The notes under the pieces: model-generated
Database searches by the model: none
Told to the model about the DNA's origin: nothing
What the model saw: the letters and a program-made list of their open reading frames with translations, nothing else
In this document: positions 8,364-16,334 of the stretch, in pieces
Position numbering within the stretch: the stretch's first letter is position 1
How the letters are laid out: every line of letters starts with the position of its first letter
DNA from: Bacillus sp. DNRA2
GTDB taxonomy: Bacteria > Bacillota > Bacilli > Bacillales > Cytobacillaceae
NCBI RefSeq assembly: GCF_012843265.1
Contig: NZ_JABAIT010000028.1
Coordinates: 1 to 42,692 of the forward strand
Length of the DNA stretch: 42,692 nucleotides
Direction of reading: 5' to 3'
Translations under genes and position numbers: made by a program

Positions 8364-9200
8364 CTACCTTAATACATCCATCGGTGCAGCATCCATGTCG
8401 GTATAAGTTTTGTTTTCGCCTGCCATTGCCCAGATAAATGTATAATTACTCGTTGCACTACCACAATGAATCGACCATGGTGGGGATATAACTGCCTCTT
8501 CGTTTTTCATCACTAGATGTCTCGTTTCAGTTGGTTCTCCCATTAGGTGGAACATTCTAGCGTTTTCGTCTAAATCGATATATAGATATACTTCTGATCG
8601 ACGGTTATGAGTGTGAGTTGGCATAGAGTTCCAAACACTTCCAGTATTTAGCTGTGTCATTCCCATCACAACCTGACAGCTTTGAATGCCTTCAAGATGA
8701 ATCATTCGACGAATCACTCGATCATTAGCATTTTCTAACGAGCCCAGTTGGTCCCCTTCAACATCCTTGAAGGCTACATGTTGAGTTGGATATTCCTTAT
8801 GTGCTGGTGCTGAAAACAAATAATATTTTGCTGGATTTTCAACAGATTCACTTGAGAAAATCAACTCTTGTTTTCCAAGTCCAATGTATAAACAGTCTTT
8901 ATTTTCCATTTCATAGGAATTTCCATCAACACTTATTTTCCCTTTACCACCAACGTTAAAAATTCCAACTTCTCTGCGTTCAAGGAAATATTTTGCTTTT
9001 ATTTCATCATAGCCTTGTAAAGAAATCGTCTCTTCTGCCGGAGTAATACCTCCAATAATCGTGCGGTCTTCCATGGAATATACAAGCTTAATTTGACCAA
9101 GTACAAATAACTCATCAACTAGGTAATGTTTACGAAGTTCTTCAGTTGTAAACGTTTTTGCATGATCTGGATGTGTTGAGTATCTTATCTCCATGAACAC
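8364..9200 (-). CDS. kduI: 5-keto-4-deoxyuronate isomerase
   Basis: Cupin enzyme isomerising 5-keto-4-deoxyuronate, the spontaneous product of unsaturated galacturonate from pectin lyases, for reduction by KduD. With a GTG start at 9200, five bases after AGGAG, the protein has 278 residues. The zinc ligands then fall at His196, His198, Glu203 and His245 (PTHTHNRRSEVY, SIHCGS), the same length and numbering as the E. coli enzyme. An ATG two codons later (9194) is the alternative start but sits 11 bases from the ribosome site. It is the first gene of the operon, with promoter and operator mapped upstream. Confidence 0.94.
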   Translation of the reverse strand: MFMEIRYSTHPDHAKTFTTEELRKHYLVDELFVLGQIKLVYSMEDRTIIGGITPAEETISLQGYDEIKAKYFLERREVGIFNVGGKGKISVDGNSYEMENKDCLYIGLGKQELIFSSESVENPAKYYLFSAPAHKEYPTQHVAFKDVEGDQLGSLENANDRVIRRMIHLEGIQSCQVVMGMTQLNTGSVWNSMPTHTHNRRSEVYLYIDLDENARMFHLMGEPTETRHLVMKNEEAVISPPWSIHCGSATSNYTFIWAMAGENKTYTDMDAAPMDVLR

Positions 9201-9246
9201 TACATCTCCTCATTCGTAAAAGAAATTTTAAAGCGCGCTTTTTGTT

Positions 9247-9263
9247 GTTCCGTATTGTGGAAC
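9247..9263. promoter_or_regulatory. Inverted repeat GTTCC-N7-GGAAC upstream of kduI
   Basis: A perfect 5-bp inverted repeat with a 7-bp centre overlaps the KdgR-type operator at 9258-9272, lying on its downstream side relative to kduI transcription. It may be a second half-site or extended operator. Confidence 0.5.
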
Positions 9264-9272
9264 GGTGTTTCA
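9258..9272. promoter_or_regulatory. KdgR-type operator of kduI
   Basis: TGGAACGGTGTTTCA shares 12 of 15 positions with the site between eda and kdgR. It begins exactly 7 bp downstream of the minus-strand TATAAT (9280-9285), so it covers the transcription start of the kduI operon. Confidence 0.75.
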
Positions 9273-9279
9273 TAATTTA

Positions 9280-9308
9280 ATTATAGAGTATGATTTAAAT
9301 TATTTCTA
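9280..9308 (-). promoter_or_regulatory. Sigma-A promoter of the kduI operon
   Basis: On the minus strand a perfect TATAAT (9280-9285) has TAGAAA 17 bp upstream (9303-9308), matching TTGACA at 4 of 6 positions. The roughly 80-base leader contains the 12-bp palindrome AAAGCGCGCTTT (9230-9241). Confidence 0.6.
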
Positions 9309-9470
9309 GATATTATTTTTCTATAACTGTGACAAATTTATGTGAAGTCAGAAGAGCTATGGTTTAAAGAGGGGCTGAAAAGAAGTAGCAATCATAATTT
9401 TCCAATTGGCTCATATTATTTAATTAGTGATTTTGTTTTATAAAAATGTGTTTCCAGGAGGGGAATTAAT

Positions 9471-9977
9471 TTGAGCTATATAAATCCATATTTGGATTAC
9501 AGATCATATCCTCAGGGCTATAATCCCTACGCTACAGGTGGAGGACAAATGCAAGGCGCTCCAAGTAAATTGCCTAGCTTTGGTGCTCAAGGTGCTTTTC
9601 CACCGTCTACAGCAGGCGGAGTTCCACCAGCTGGATTTCAGCAGCAGCAATTCCCGCAACAGCAAGCCCCGGTTTCAGCCATTCCGGGCATGCTCCCATT
9701 AGAAGAATCGTACATTGAAAATATTTTCCGTCTCAATAAAGGGAAGCTGGCGACTGTTTATGCGACGTTTGAAAATAACACCCAATGGAATGCTAAAGTG
9801 TTCAAAGGCATTATCGAAGCAGCTGGGCGAGATCATCTTATTCTCTCAGACCCGCAAACCGGGATGCGAATCTTACTGCCGATGGTTTACTTTGATTATG
9901 CGACGTTTGATGAGGAGCTTGAGTACGAGTATCCATTTGCCGGTGCTCCACAACTGGCCACCTATCCGCCACGTTAA
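9471..9977 (+). CDS. gerQ: Spore coat protein GerQ
   Basis: Inner spore coat protein needed for the cortex lytic enzyme CwlJ and cross-linked by transglutaminase Tgl in B. subtilis. Of 168 residues, the first ~80 are a low-complexity Gly/Gln/Pro/Tyr-rich tail (YLDYRSYPQGYNPY, QQQQFPQQQ) suited to cross-linking. Residues ~85-160 form the conserved domain, with PLEESYIENIFRLNKGK and LSDPQTGMRILLPMVYFDY. The start is a TTG with AGGAGGGG upstream. It converges with ywdK as in the B. subtilis ywd region. I could not fix the sporulation promoter in the 270-base gap ahead of it. Confidence 0.93.
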   Translation: MSYINPYLDYRSYPQGYNPYATGGGQMQGAPSKLPSFGAQGAFPPSTAGGVPPAGFQQQQFPQQQAPVSAIPGMLPLEESYIENIFRLNKGKLATVYATFENNTQWNAKVFKGIIEAAGRDHLILSDPQTGMRILLPMVYFDYATFDEELEYEYPFAGAPQLATYPPR

Positions 9978-9983
9978 ACAAAG

Positions 9984-10018
9984 AAACTCCGCAGGTTCAC
10001 GAACCTGCGGAGTTTTTG
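9984..10018. terminator. Bidirectional terminator between gerQ and ywdK
   Basis: A perfect 15-bp stem (AAACTCCGCAGGTTC and its complement) with a 2-base gap is followed by TT on the plus strand and flanked by A-rich sequence on the other side. It lies between two convergent stop codons. Confidence 0.88.
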
Positions 10019-10026
10019 TGTGGTTA

Positions 10027-10398
10027 TTAAAAATGTTTAACAGCGGCAACGATAATTAATACCCATGCGATAAGGAACGCTACCCCTCCAAATGGAGTAA
10101 TCGCCCCAAGCACACTGATTTTTGTTAATGCCAATACAAATAAGCTTCCGGAAAACAGGATAATTCCCGCCAACATTAACCAGCCTGATGTCGTGACAAG
10201 AGAGCTTTGTGGCAGCTTTGCCGCAAGAATTCCAACGATTAATAACCCTAGGGCATGATACATTTGATATTGGCAGCCTGTATTCCAAATATCAATGTAA
10301 TACTGGTCGAGCTTCCCCTTTAGCCCGTGTGCCCCAAATGCACCTAATGCCACTGACATAAAGGCATTGATTGCCCCTAAAATAATAAATATCTTCAC
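10027..10398 (-). CDS. ywdK: DUF423 membrane protein YwdK
   Basis: Small integral membrane protein of unknown function with four predicted helices, beginning IFIILGAINAFMSVALGAFG and containing the conserved GAHGLKGKL after helix one. An ATG at 10410 is directly abutted by AGAGG, which leaves no spacing. The GTG at 10398 (MKIFIILG) therefore seems the better start; the longer form would add MGKK. YwdK lies next to gerQ in B. subtilis too. The next gene upstream on this strand is ywdI, but the gap holds a tandem repeat instead of the permease gene ywdJ. Confidence 0.82.
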   Translation of the reverse strand: MKIFIILGAINAFMSVALGAFGAHGLKGKLDQYYIDIWNTGCQYQMYHALGLLIVGILAAKLPQSSLVTTSGWLMLAGIILFSGSLFVLALTKISVLGAITPFGGVAFLIAWVLIIVAAVKHF

Positions 10399-10534
10399 TT
10401 TCTTCCCCATCCTCTTTATGATTTAAGAGCTAAATGTTAAGCTCTCACTCCCCAAAATTGCTTTGATAGTCCGGTTCATTAATTAGCTGACACATCTTGA
10501 ACCTCTTTAAGTACCCATTTTCTTTTGATTTTTT

Positions 10535-10860
10535 CAAAATGGAGCACTAAAACTTTTTTAAGTGACCTTTTTGCTGACAATTTTCTAAAACAGGGCACTT
10601 AAGACCCTCTTAAGTTACCTTTTTTCCAATCATTTTCTAAAACAGGGCACTTATAGCCCTCTTAAGTTACCTTTTTTCTAATCATTCTCCAAAACAGGGC
10701 ACCTATGGCCCTCTTATGTTACCTTTTTTCTAATCATTCTCTAAAACAGGGCACTTATGGCCCTCTTAAGTTACCTTTTTTCTAATCATTCTCTAAAACA
10801 GGGCACTTATGGCCATCATAGGTTACCTGTTTTTTGGTTTCCCACGAAAACAGGGCACTT
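10535..10860. repeat. Tandem array of ~6-7 units with an exact 52-bp period
   Basis: The segment AAAACAGGGCACTTA recurs at 10587, 10639, 10691, 10743, 10795 and 10847, always 52 bp apart. A degenerate copy begins at about 10535 and traces reach about 10485. Inside each unit GGGCACTTA and TAAGTTACC can pair (7 of 9), followed on the plus strand by TTTTTT, giving a terminator-like hairpin per unit. The middle units are nearly identical and the outer ones diverge. It fills the 475-base gap between ywdK and ywdI, which holds no gene. Confidence 0.92.
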
Positions 10861-10885
10861 AGTACGAACGAAACCATTGTCGGGT

Positions 10886-11173
10886 TTAAAAATCAAACAA
10901 TGAATCGCCGTTTGCCTCGTCTTCATCTAGTTTTCGCCCTGGCGGCTGCCGAACTGGTTGAGATTGGGCCTGAAACATTGATGAGCTCACGCCAACCCCA
11001 AGCGCCGGAATTGCCTTCACTTGCACATCACTTCCTGCTTCATCCAAAACCAACTCGCATAATGTTTTAATGGCTTGGACTCTTTCTCGTATATTCGCTT
11101 CCGAAGAAGTCGTTTGTGCTTTGCGGATTTCTTCCTCCATTTTTTGGAGCAGCTTGTGTAATGGAATATTCAC
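10886..11173 (-). CDS. ywdI: YwdI family (DUF5327) protein
   Basis: A 95-residue soluble protein of unknown function. The N-terminal half is helical and charged (LLQKMEEEIRKAQ, RERVQAIKTLCELVLDE). The C-terminal half is variable and Gln/Pro-rich, ending in an acidic tail (DEDEANGDSLFDF), the pattern of the Bacillus YwdI family. The start is a GTG, four bases after GGTGAGG. Its position beside ywdK and gerQ matches the B. subtilis gene order, which supports the assignment. Confidence 0.78.
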   Translation of the reverse strand: MNIPLHKLLQKMEEEIRKAQTTSSEANIRERVQAIKTLCELVLDEAGSDVQVKAIPALGVGVSSSMFQAQSQPVRQPPGRKLDEDEANGDSLFDF

Positions 11174-11291
11174 GTTTCCTCACCTCAGCACTTATTGTTA
11201 GTTTAAAGTTTTGTCAGGATTCGTCGTAATCTGTTAAAATACTGCTTCTATCATACCCGAAATTTTATATGAAATCATAATAGTTAGCTTA

Positions 11292-11325
11292 AAAACAAAA
11301 AACCCGTATCAAAAAGATACGAGCC
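11292..11325 (-). terminator. Terminator at the end of the molybdenum cofactor genes
   Basis: On the minus strand CTCGTATC and GATACGGG pair with one mismatch around TTTTT and are followed by TTTTTTG. It lies just past the moeB stop. Confidence 0.85.
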
Positions 11326-11328
11326 TTG

Positions 11329-12360
11329 TTAACCCAACAGACGCTGGTAGATTGATTTTGCCTGATTTAAATCTTTTGTACCATGAATTAACGCACGCCC
11401 ATCAGCGAAAATAACCATTCTTGTACCCTCGTACTCAACTGAGAGCAAATAAGGATTGGCCTTCACCTCATAACCTAAGGAAACAAGACTTTCCGCTAAC
11501 ACCGATAAATTTAGACCTTCTTGCTTAGGCGGACGAATTTGAACGGTATCGCGGCCGCATAAGACCGTTGATTTAGTCATATTTTCCACGTCAAGGTATG
11601 GGTAAGTCGGTCCACTACCACAGGACAAACAGCCTGGATCCTTTGCTTTGGACATTTTCATCGTCGAATACTGGTTGCGCCATAAATCAAAGCTGACAAA
11701 GCCCGGACGTACAGCCTCCCAATCTTCAACGAGAATTTTCATAGCTTCTGCCGCCTGATGGGCAATCACCATCCCAACAGCTGGAGCTATAATTCCACCG
11801 GTATCGCAGGTCATCCCTTGAATTGGAACCGTCTTTAACAAACAATTTAAGCAAGGAGTCACCCCTGGGATAATCGTAAAGCTCATACCGAAGCTGCCAA
11901 CACAGGCGCCATAAATCCAAGGAATCTTGTATTTTTGCGAGATGTCGTTTAACATCATTCTCGTTTCAAAATTATCAGTTGCATCTAAAATGAGGTCGAT
12001 GTTACCTGCACCGGCTCCAACAAGCTCCTCCAATAATTCTGGTGTCGCATCAGCAACAAGTGCGCGAATGTCAACTTCAGAATTAATTGCACGAAGTCGC
12101 TTTTCGGCTGCTGCAGCCTTTGGTAATTTTTCAAGAACATCATCTTCTGTGTAGAGCTGTTGTCGCTGCAAATTACTAGCTTCTACATAATCGCGGTCGA
12201 TAATCGTTAATCGTCCAACTCCTGCTCTTGTCATCATCTCGGCGCTGCCTGAGCCAAGTGCACCAGCACCAATAATCAGCACATGCTTTTTTCCAATCTT
12301 ACTTTGACCATCCGAACCGATTGGAGCGAATAACACCTGCCTTGAATATCGCTCACTCAT
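11329..12360 (-). CDS. moeB: Molybdopterin-synthase adenylyltransferase MoeB
   Basis: E1-like enzyme that adenylates the C-terminal glycine of MoaD so it can receive sulfur for molybdopterin. The nucleotide loop GAGALGSG is at residues 31-38, LILDATDNFETR contains the conserved Asp, and two Cys pairs (CLNCLL and CLSCGSG) form the structural zinc site. At 343 residues it carries a ~75-residue C-terminal extension beyond the E1 core, as in other Bacillus MoeB/ThiF proteins. It starts 4 bases after moaD, the partner protein, which favours MoeB over ThiF. It is the last gene of the Moco run and has a terminator. Confidence 0.9.
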   Translation of the reverse strand: MSERYSRQVLFAPIGSDGQSKIGKKHVLIIGAGALGSGSAEMMTRAGVGRLTIIDRDYVEASNLQRQQLYTEDDVLEKLPKAAAAEKRLRAINSEVDIRALVADATPELLEELVGAGAGNIDLILDATDNFETRMMLNDISQKYKIPWIYGACVGSFGMSFTIIPGVTPCLNCLLKTVPIQGMTCDTGGIIAPAVGMVIAHQAAEAMKILVEDWEAVRPGFVSFDLWRNQYSTMKMSKAKDPGCLSCGSGPTYPYLDVENMTKSTVLCGRDTVQIRPPKQEGLNLSVLAESLVSLGYEVKANPYLLSVEYEGTRMVIFADGRALIHGTKDLNQAKSIYQRLLG

Positions 12361-12364
12361 ACAT

Positions 12365-12598
12365 TTACCCTCCGCTTACTGGTGGAATAAACGCAATCAC
12401 ATCACCGTCATTAAGGATTTCATCATTCCCGGCGAACTCTTCATTCACTGCAGTCATAACTGTATCGAGATTAAGTGCTGGATATTTTTCATTGATTAAG
12501 CTTTTGGCTTCAGCAACTGTCTTTCCCTCCAACTCAATACTTAAAAACTCCTCGCCAACTACATCGCGGAGGTGGGCAAAAAACATGACTTTATTCAT
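12365..12598 (-). CDS. moaD: Molybdopterin synthase small subunit MoaD
   Basis: Ubiquitin-like sulfur carrier of 77 residues ending in VSGG, whose last glycine is thiocarboxylated and donates sulfur to precursor Z inside the MoaE complex. AFIPPVSGG is the typical end. A GTG three codons earlier is possible, but AAGAAGGTG serves as the ribosome site for the ATG at 12598. That ATG lies within the last codons of moaE, so the two subunits are translationally coupled. Confidence 0.93.
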   Translation of the reverse strand: MNKVMFFAHLRDVVGEEFLSIELEGKTVAEAKSLINEKYPALNLDTVMTAVNEEFAGNDEILNDGDVIAFIPPVSGG

Positions 12599-13055
12599 GC
12601 AAATCACCTTCTTCTGGTTTTCCGGTCGGATAAGCTACGGTTTCGAGCTGGTTGCCAATCCATTCTTCGCCGTCCTCCCAGTGTTCTTTTTTCCAAATAG
12701 GTACGATTTCTTTAATGCGTTCAATCGCATATCGATTAGCATCATAGGCATCAGCACGATGTGGAGTTGAGACAGCTATAACGACAGCGACATCAGTAAT
12801 CTCCAGCCTACCGACGCGATGAGTGATCGCCACCTGTGCTCCAGGCCAGCGCTCAGCGATTTCTGTTCCAATTTGTTCTAGCTTTTTCACAGCCATCGAT
12901 TCATAAGCTTCATATACCAGATAAAGGGTCTTTTTACCCTTCGTAAGCTCACGAACTGTTCCGATGAAGGTCGTGATTGCACCTGCATCTCGTTGAACTA
13001 CTTTATCAATTATTGACCCAATATCGATAGGATCTTTGGAAATAGCAAAATTCAT
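12591..13055 (-). CDS. moaE: Molybdopterin synthase catalytic subunit MoaE
   Basis: Large subunit of molybdopterin synthase (154 residues), which inserts two sulfurs into precursor Z to give the dithiolene. Family segments include GAITTFIGTVR, YEAYESMAVKKL, ITHRVGRLEI and a final PIWKKEHWEDGEEWIGN with conserved lysines. It overlaps moaD by 8 bases, as expected for subunits of one complex. GGTGACC precedes the ATG. It lies downstream of the moeA-type genes in the same direction. Confidence 0.94.
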   Translation of the reverse strand: MNFAISKDPIDIGSIIDKVVQRDAGAITTFIGTVRELTKGKKTLYLVYEAYESMAVKKLEQIGTEIAERWPGAQVAITHRVGRLEITDVAVVIAVSTPHRADAYDANRYAIERIKEIVPIWKKEHWEDGEEWIGNQLETVAYPTGKPEEGDLHE

Positions 13056-13125
13056 TGATGGTCACCTCATTATGTTTCGTTGTATGATTAATAGGTTTGC
13101 CACATAAGAATGGGCTTACGGCGCG

Positions 13126-15051
13126 TTATGCCTCAAAGTAAATAGGCTCAGGGTTAATCTCTACCGTATAACCACCAATTTTTTCAACCTCAAGTCTGAA
13201 ATCCTCACTTTGAATCACCTTAAGCAGCAATCGGCATTGCTCACTTTCAAAGAAAGCTTGAGACATTAACAAATCATAAGATTCATCAGCAACTGGCTGG
13301 AAATTTAAATCCATCACTTTCGCTGCCGAATATATTCCTAAACCACACGCCTTCTCGTCACCCTTTACCTCAGCGGCAACAGCGAGGTGCGAGAACATTT
13401 CGCGCTCATAACCGATAATATCATCGGCGGAAACGCCCGATTCACGAAGCAGCATGTCAAACAAGATTCTCGTGCCGGCCCCTTTTTGACGATTAACGAA
13501 ATGTAGTTCTTTATCAACCAAGTCCTCAACCGACATGTCAGCAATTTGACAATCTTTTGGTAACATCCAACCTTGGGTTCTTTTTAAAAATGGATATAGA
13601 ACAACGTCCTGTCCGGCCATGAGCTTCTTAACGTAAGAAATATTATATTCGCGTGTTTCAGGATCTAATAGGTGAATTCCAGCAACATGCGCTTCGCCTT
13701 TTTTTATCGCCATAATTCCCGCCATGCTGCCGACATGTGCTGAGACGATTTTCATTTCACTATTCTGACGTTTTAAGTCGGCGGATAACAAATCAATAGT
13801 TAAATCATGACTTCCAGTGAAAAGTAATGCGTTTTTTATTTCTGCCAAAGGCTTTAACAACTCAACTTCGACTAAATCGCCTTGTTCATAGCCAACCACT
13901 TCAGTCGGAACAATCAGCAAGCCATCGGCGCGGACATATGACATCGTCACACCCGCTGCGCGTGTCAACGGATTGGCTACGTACTGACCATTCACATAGC
14001 CGATATTCATACGAATAAAGTCTTCCGCTCCCATTGAGGAAACAATCCGGCGTCCGAGTTTAACCTCTACCGTTTGTCGCTTCGGTTCAGGAATTTGCAA
14101 GTACTTACATATGAGTGGTCTAACAAACCATTCAAGCGCTAGATAAGCTGAAACAGGATAGCCCGGAACTCCAACAACAATCTTGTTATTGATTTGCGCC
14201 AAAATAACCGGTTTACCAGGCCGAGCTGCAACACCGTGAGTAAATACTGTGCCGAGTTCTTGTAAAATATGTACCGTATAATCCTTCGATCCCGCTGAAG
14301 AGCCGGCATTAATCACAACAATATCTGAAGTCTCTGTAGCAGTAAGCAATGCTTCTTTAATTTTTTCCGGCTGATCACGAACGATACCATAAAGCACTGG
14401 TTCACCGCCCCAATCCTCAACAAAACCAGAAAATACAGTGCCATTAAATTCGATAATTTGACCTGGAGCAGTTGCCGAATCTGGGGTTACCAGCTCATTA
14501 CCGGTTGGAATAATCGCCACTACTGGTTTTTTTGTTACCTTTACTTCTAAGATTCGTGCGGCAAGCAGTACTCCTAAATCAGCCGGGCGCAAGGTATGCC
14601 CTTGTGGGAATAGCATTTCTTCCTGAGCAATATCCTCTCCTATCGGGCGGATATGCTGCCAAGGTGTGGCTGGCTCAATGATTTCAATCGTCAATTCATC
14701 AATCACATCGACATGCTCGATCATAATCACTGCGTTGAATGGTGACGGAATCGCATTGCCGGTATCAACGTAAACAAATTGCTCATCCTTCGTTAAGCGA
14801 AGCGGATTTTGCTCGTGTGCTGTGAAAGTCTCTTCAGCCATTACTGCAATACCATCCATTGCCGAAGCATGATAATGTGGCACTGAAACTTTTGCAAAAA
14901 CGGGCTCAGCAGTAACTCGTCCAAGCGCTTTGTTCGTTGCAATCGCCTCTGTTACAATCGGTAGGTTAAATGCAGACAAAATCTCTTCTTTTGCCTGATT
15001 TCGCGGTTTATCTTCTAAATAAATTTTACGTTTATATCCTTGTCGTTCCAC
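13126..15051 (-). CDS. MoeA-type molybdopterin protein fused to a periplasmic-binding-protein-like domain
   Basis: A 641-residue fusion. Residues ~1-405 are a MoeA domain (HYHASAMDGIAV, VDTGNAIPSPFNAV, NAGSSAGSKDYT, GVPGYPVSA), which inserts molybdenum into adenylated molybdopterin. Residues ~410-640 form a PBP-like/LysR-substrate-like domain (LLFTGSHDLTIDLLSADL, RQKGAGTRILFDMLL). The fusion is known in other bacteria and archaea; the second domain may sense or bind an oxyanion or cofactor, but its ligand is not known to me. The start is GTG, 7 bases after GGGGAG. It lies 14 bases downstream of a second, ordinary moeA, so the two are cotranscribed and probably not redundant. Confidence 0.88.
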   Translation of the reverse strand: MERQGYKRKIYLEDKPRNQAKEEILSAFNLPIVTEAIATNKALGRVTAEPVFAKVSVPHYHASAMDGIAVMAEETFTAHEQNPLRLTKDEQFVYVDTGNAIPSPFNAVIMIEHVDVIDELTIEIIEPATPWQHIRPIGEDIAQEEMLFPQGHTLRPADLGVLLAARILEVKVTKKPVVAIIPTGNELVTPDSATAPGQIIEFNGTVFSGFVEDWGGEPVLYGIVRDQPEKIKEALLTATETSDIVVINAGSSAGSKDYTVHILQELGTVFTHGVAARPGKPVILAQINNKIVVGVPGYPVSAYLALEWFVRPLICKYLQIPEPKRQTVEVKLGRRIVSSMGAEDFIRMNIGYVNGQYVANPLTRAAGVTMSYVRADGLLIVPTEVVGYEQGDLVEVELLKPLAEIKNALLFTGSHDLTIDLLSADLKRQNSEMKIVSAHVGSMAGIMAIKKGEAHVAGIHLLDPETREYNISYVKKLMAGQDVVLYPFLKRTQGWMLPKDCQIADMSVEDLVDKELHFVNRQKGAGTRILFDMLLRESGVSADDIIGYEREMFSHLAVAAEVKGDEKACGLGIYSAAKVMDLNFQPVADESYDLLMSQAFFESEQCRLLLKVIQSEDFRLEVEKIGGYTVEINPEPIYFEA

Positions 15052-15065
15052 GTAGCCGCTCCCCT

Positions 15066-16298
15066 TTATCTTGTTGGTAGTACGGGCACATATTCCCCTT
15101 GAAAAATTCCTTCCTTAGCAGAAACAATTTCGACAATCCCGTCACTCTTCACAAGTGTCGTAATCAAACCTGATTTTCCAATGATCGGCTCAGCCCACCA
15201 TTCGCCATCCTGAAGAAACAAGCTTACCCGGATATAATCAGCTCGACCTGGGGCTGAAGCAATATTTTTGGTAATCTTAGCAAAGATACGCTCCGGTTTT
15301 TGCGTGATTTTTTCCCCTTTAAGGCGGCGAAGAATTCGTTCGCCAAATAATTGAAAAATAATCATCGCGGAAGCAGGATGACCAGGTAAGCCTATGACTG
15401 GTTTGCCTGAGGCAACAGATAGAATCGTCGGCTTACCCGGCTTGATCGAAATGCCATGGACAAATACACCAGGATCACCGAGCGATTGAATCACATCGGT
15501 TGTATAATCTTTGGCACCAACCGAACTGCCTCCTGATAAAATTAAACAGTCAACAGAATCAAATAATTGCTTTGCTTGCTTCGCAAACTGTATGTAATCG
15601 TCTTTCACAATTCCACCATAGATACAATTGATATTCCAATTCTCTAACAAACCTGCGACCGTTAAATAATTAATGTCGCGGATTTGACCAATTTCAAGTT
15701 TTTCAGTATCGTATGGGACTATTTCATCGCCTGAGGAAAGATAGCCAACTGTAAGGCGGCGGTACACCTTCACTTCGGTAATTCCGAGAGCAGCAAGAGC
15801 ACCAAGCTCTTGTGGCCTTAGTTTAGTGCCGGCTTCAAGGACAATGGCAGAAGATTTAATATCCTCGCCCCGCTTGATGATATTTTCACCGGGAGCGATT
15901 TGCTTGTATGTATTTAACAGACCATGGATATCTTCACAATGCTCAATCATAATGACCGAATCAGCACCTGGTGGAATCATCCCGCCAGTCGGAACATAAA
16001 CGGCCTCAGTTGGGCCAACTGGCTTTATCGCAGCTTCACCCATTTTCACTTCCCCGACAACGTTTAAAAATCCTGGCATCGTTTCAGACGCCCCGAAGGT
16101 ATCCTTTGCCCTCACGGCGTAACCGTCTACAGTAGAACGGTCAAAACCAGGAACATCTTCATTTGCCAATACTGACTCACTAAGTACATAGTGGAGGGCA
16201 TCCTTAATCGGTCGAATTTCAGTATCCTTGATACTTAAGATCATTTCATCGATTAAGGAGAAGGTCTCCTCCACTGTCTTCACTTTGAAAAATTCCAT
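15066..16298 (-). CDS. moeA: Molybdopterin molybdenumtransferase MoeA
   Basis: Ligates molybdate to adenylated molybdopterin, releasing AMP, to form Moco. It has 410 residues with the MoeA motifs FDRSTVDGYAVRA, PTGGMIPPGADSVIMIEH, LSGGSSVGAKDYT and GLPGHPASAMI, and a short C-terminal beta domain. The ATG at 16298 is preferred to the GTG at 16310 because AAAGGGTG is the ribosome site nearest it and overlaps the GTG. It lies between mobA and the moeA-PBP fusion in one co-directional run. Confidence 0.93.
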   Translation of the reverse strand: MEFFKVKTVEETFSLIDEMILSIKDTEIRPIKDALHYVLSESVLANEDVPGFDRSTVDGYAVRAKDTFGASETMPGFLNVVGEVKMGEAAIKPVGPTEAVYVPTGGMIPPGADSVIMIEHCEDIHGLLNTYKQIAPGENIIKRGEDIKSSAIVLEAGTKLRPQELGALAALGITEVKVYRRLTVGYLSSGDEIVPYDTEKLEIGQIRDINYLTVAGLLENWNINCIYGGIVKDDYIQFAKQAKQLFDSVDCLILSGGSSVGAKDYTTDVIQSLGDPGVFVHGISIKPGKPTILSVASGKPVIGLPGHPASAMIIFQLFGERILRRLKGEKITQKPERIFAKITKNIASAPGRADYIRVSLFLQDGEWWAEPIIGKSGLITTLVKSDGIVEIVSAKEGIFQGEYVPVLPTR

Positions 16299-16334
16299 TG
16301 TCTTGTACACCCTTTCTCTGACGATGAAAAGAGG

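Noticed and set aside
10535-10860. CRISPR array
   Set aside because: The whole 52-bp unit is conserved, with no unique spacers, and there are no cas genes nearby.
10834-11070. Plus-strand reading frame opposite ywdI
   Set aside because: It runs from the repeat into the antisense of ywdI, with no ribosome site.
11329-12360. ThiF, thiamine pathway adenylyltransferase
   Set aside because: The enzyme type fits, but the adjacent partner is MoaD in a Moco operon, not ThiS, so MoeB is preferred.
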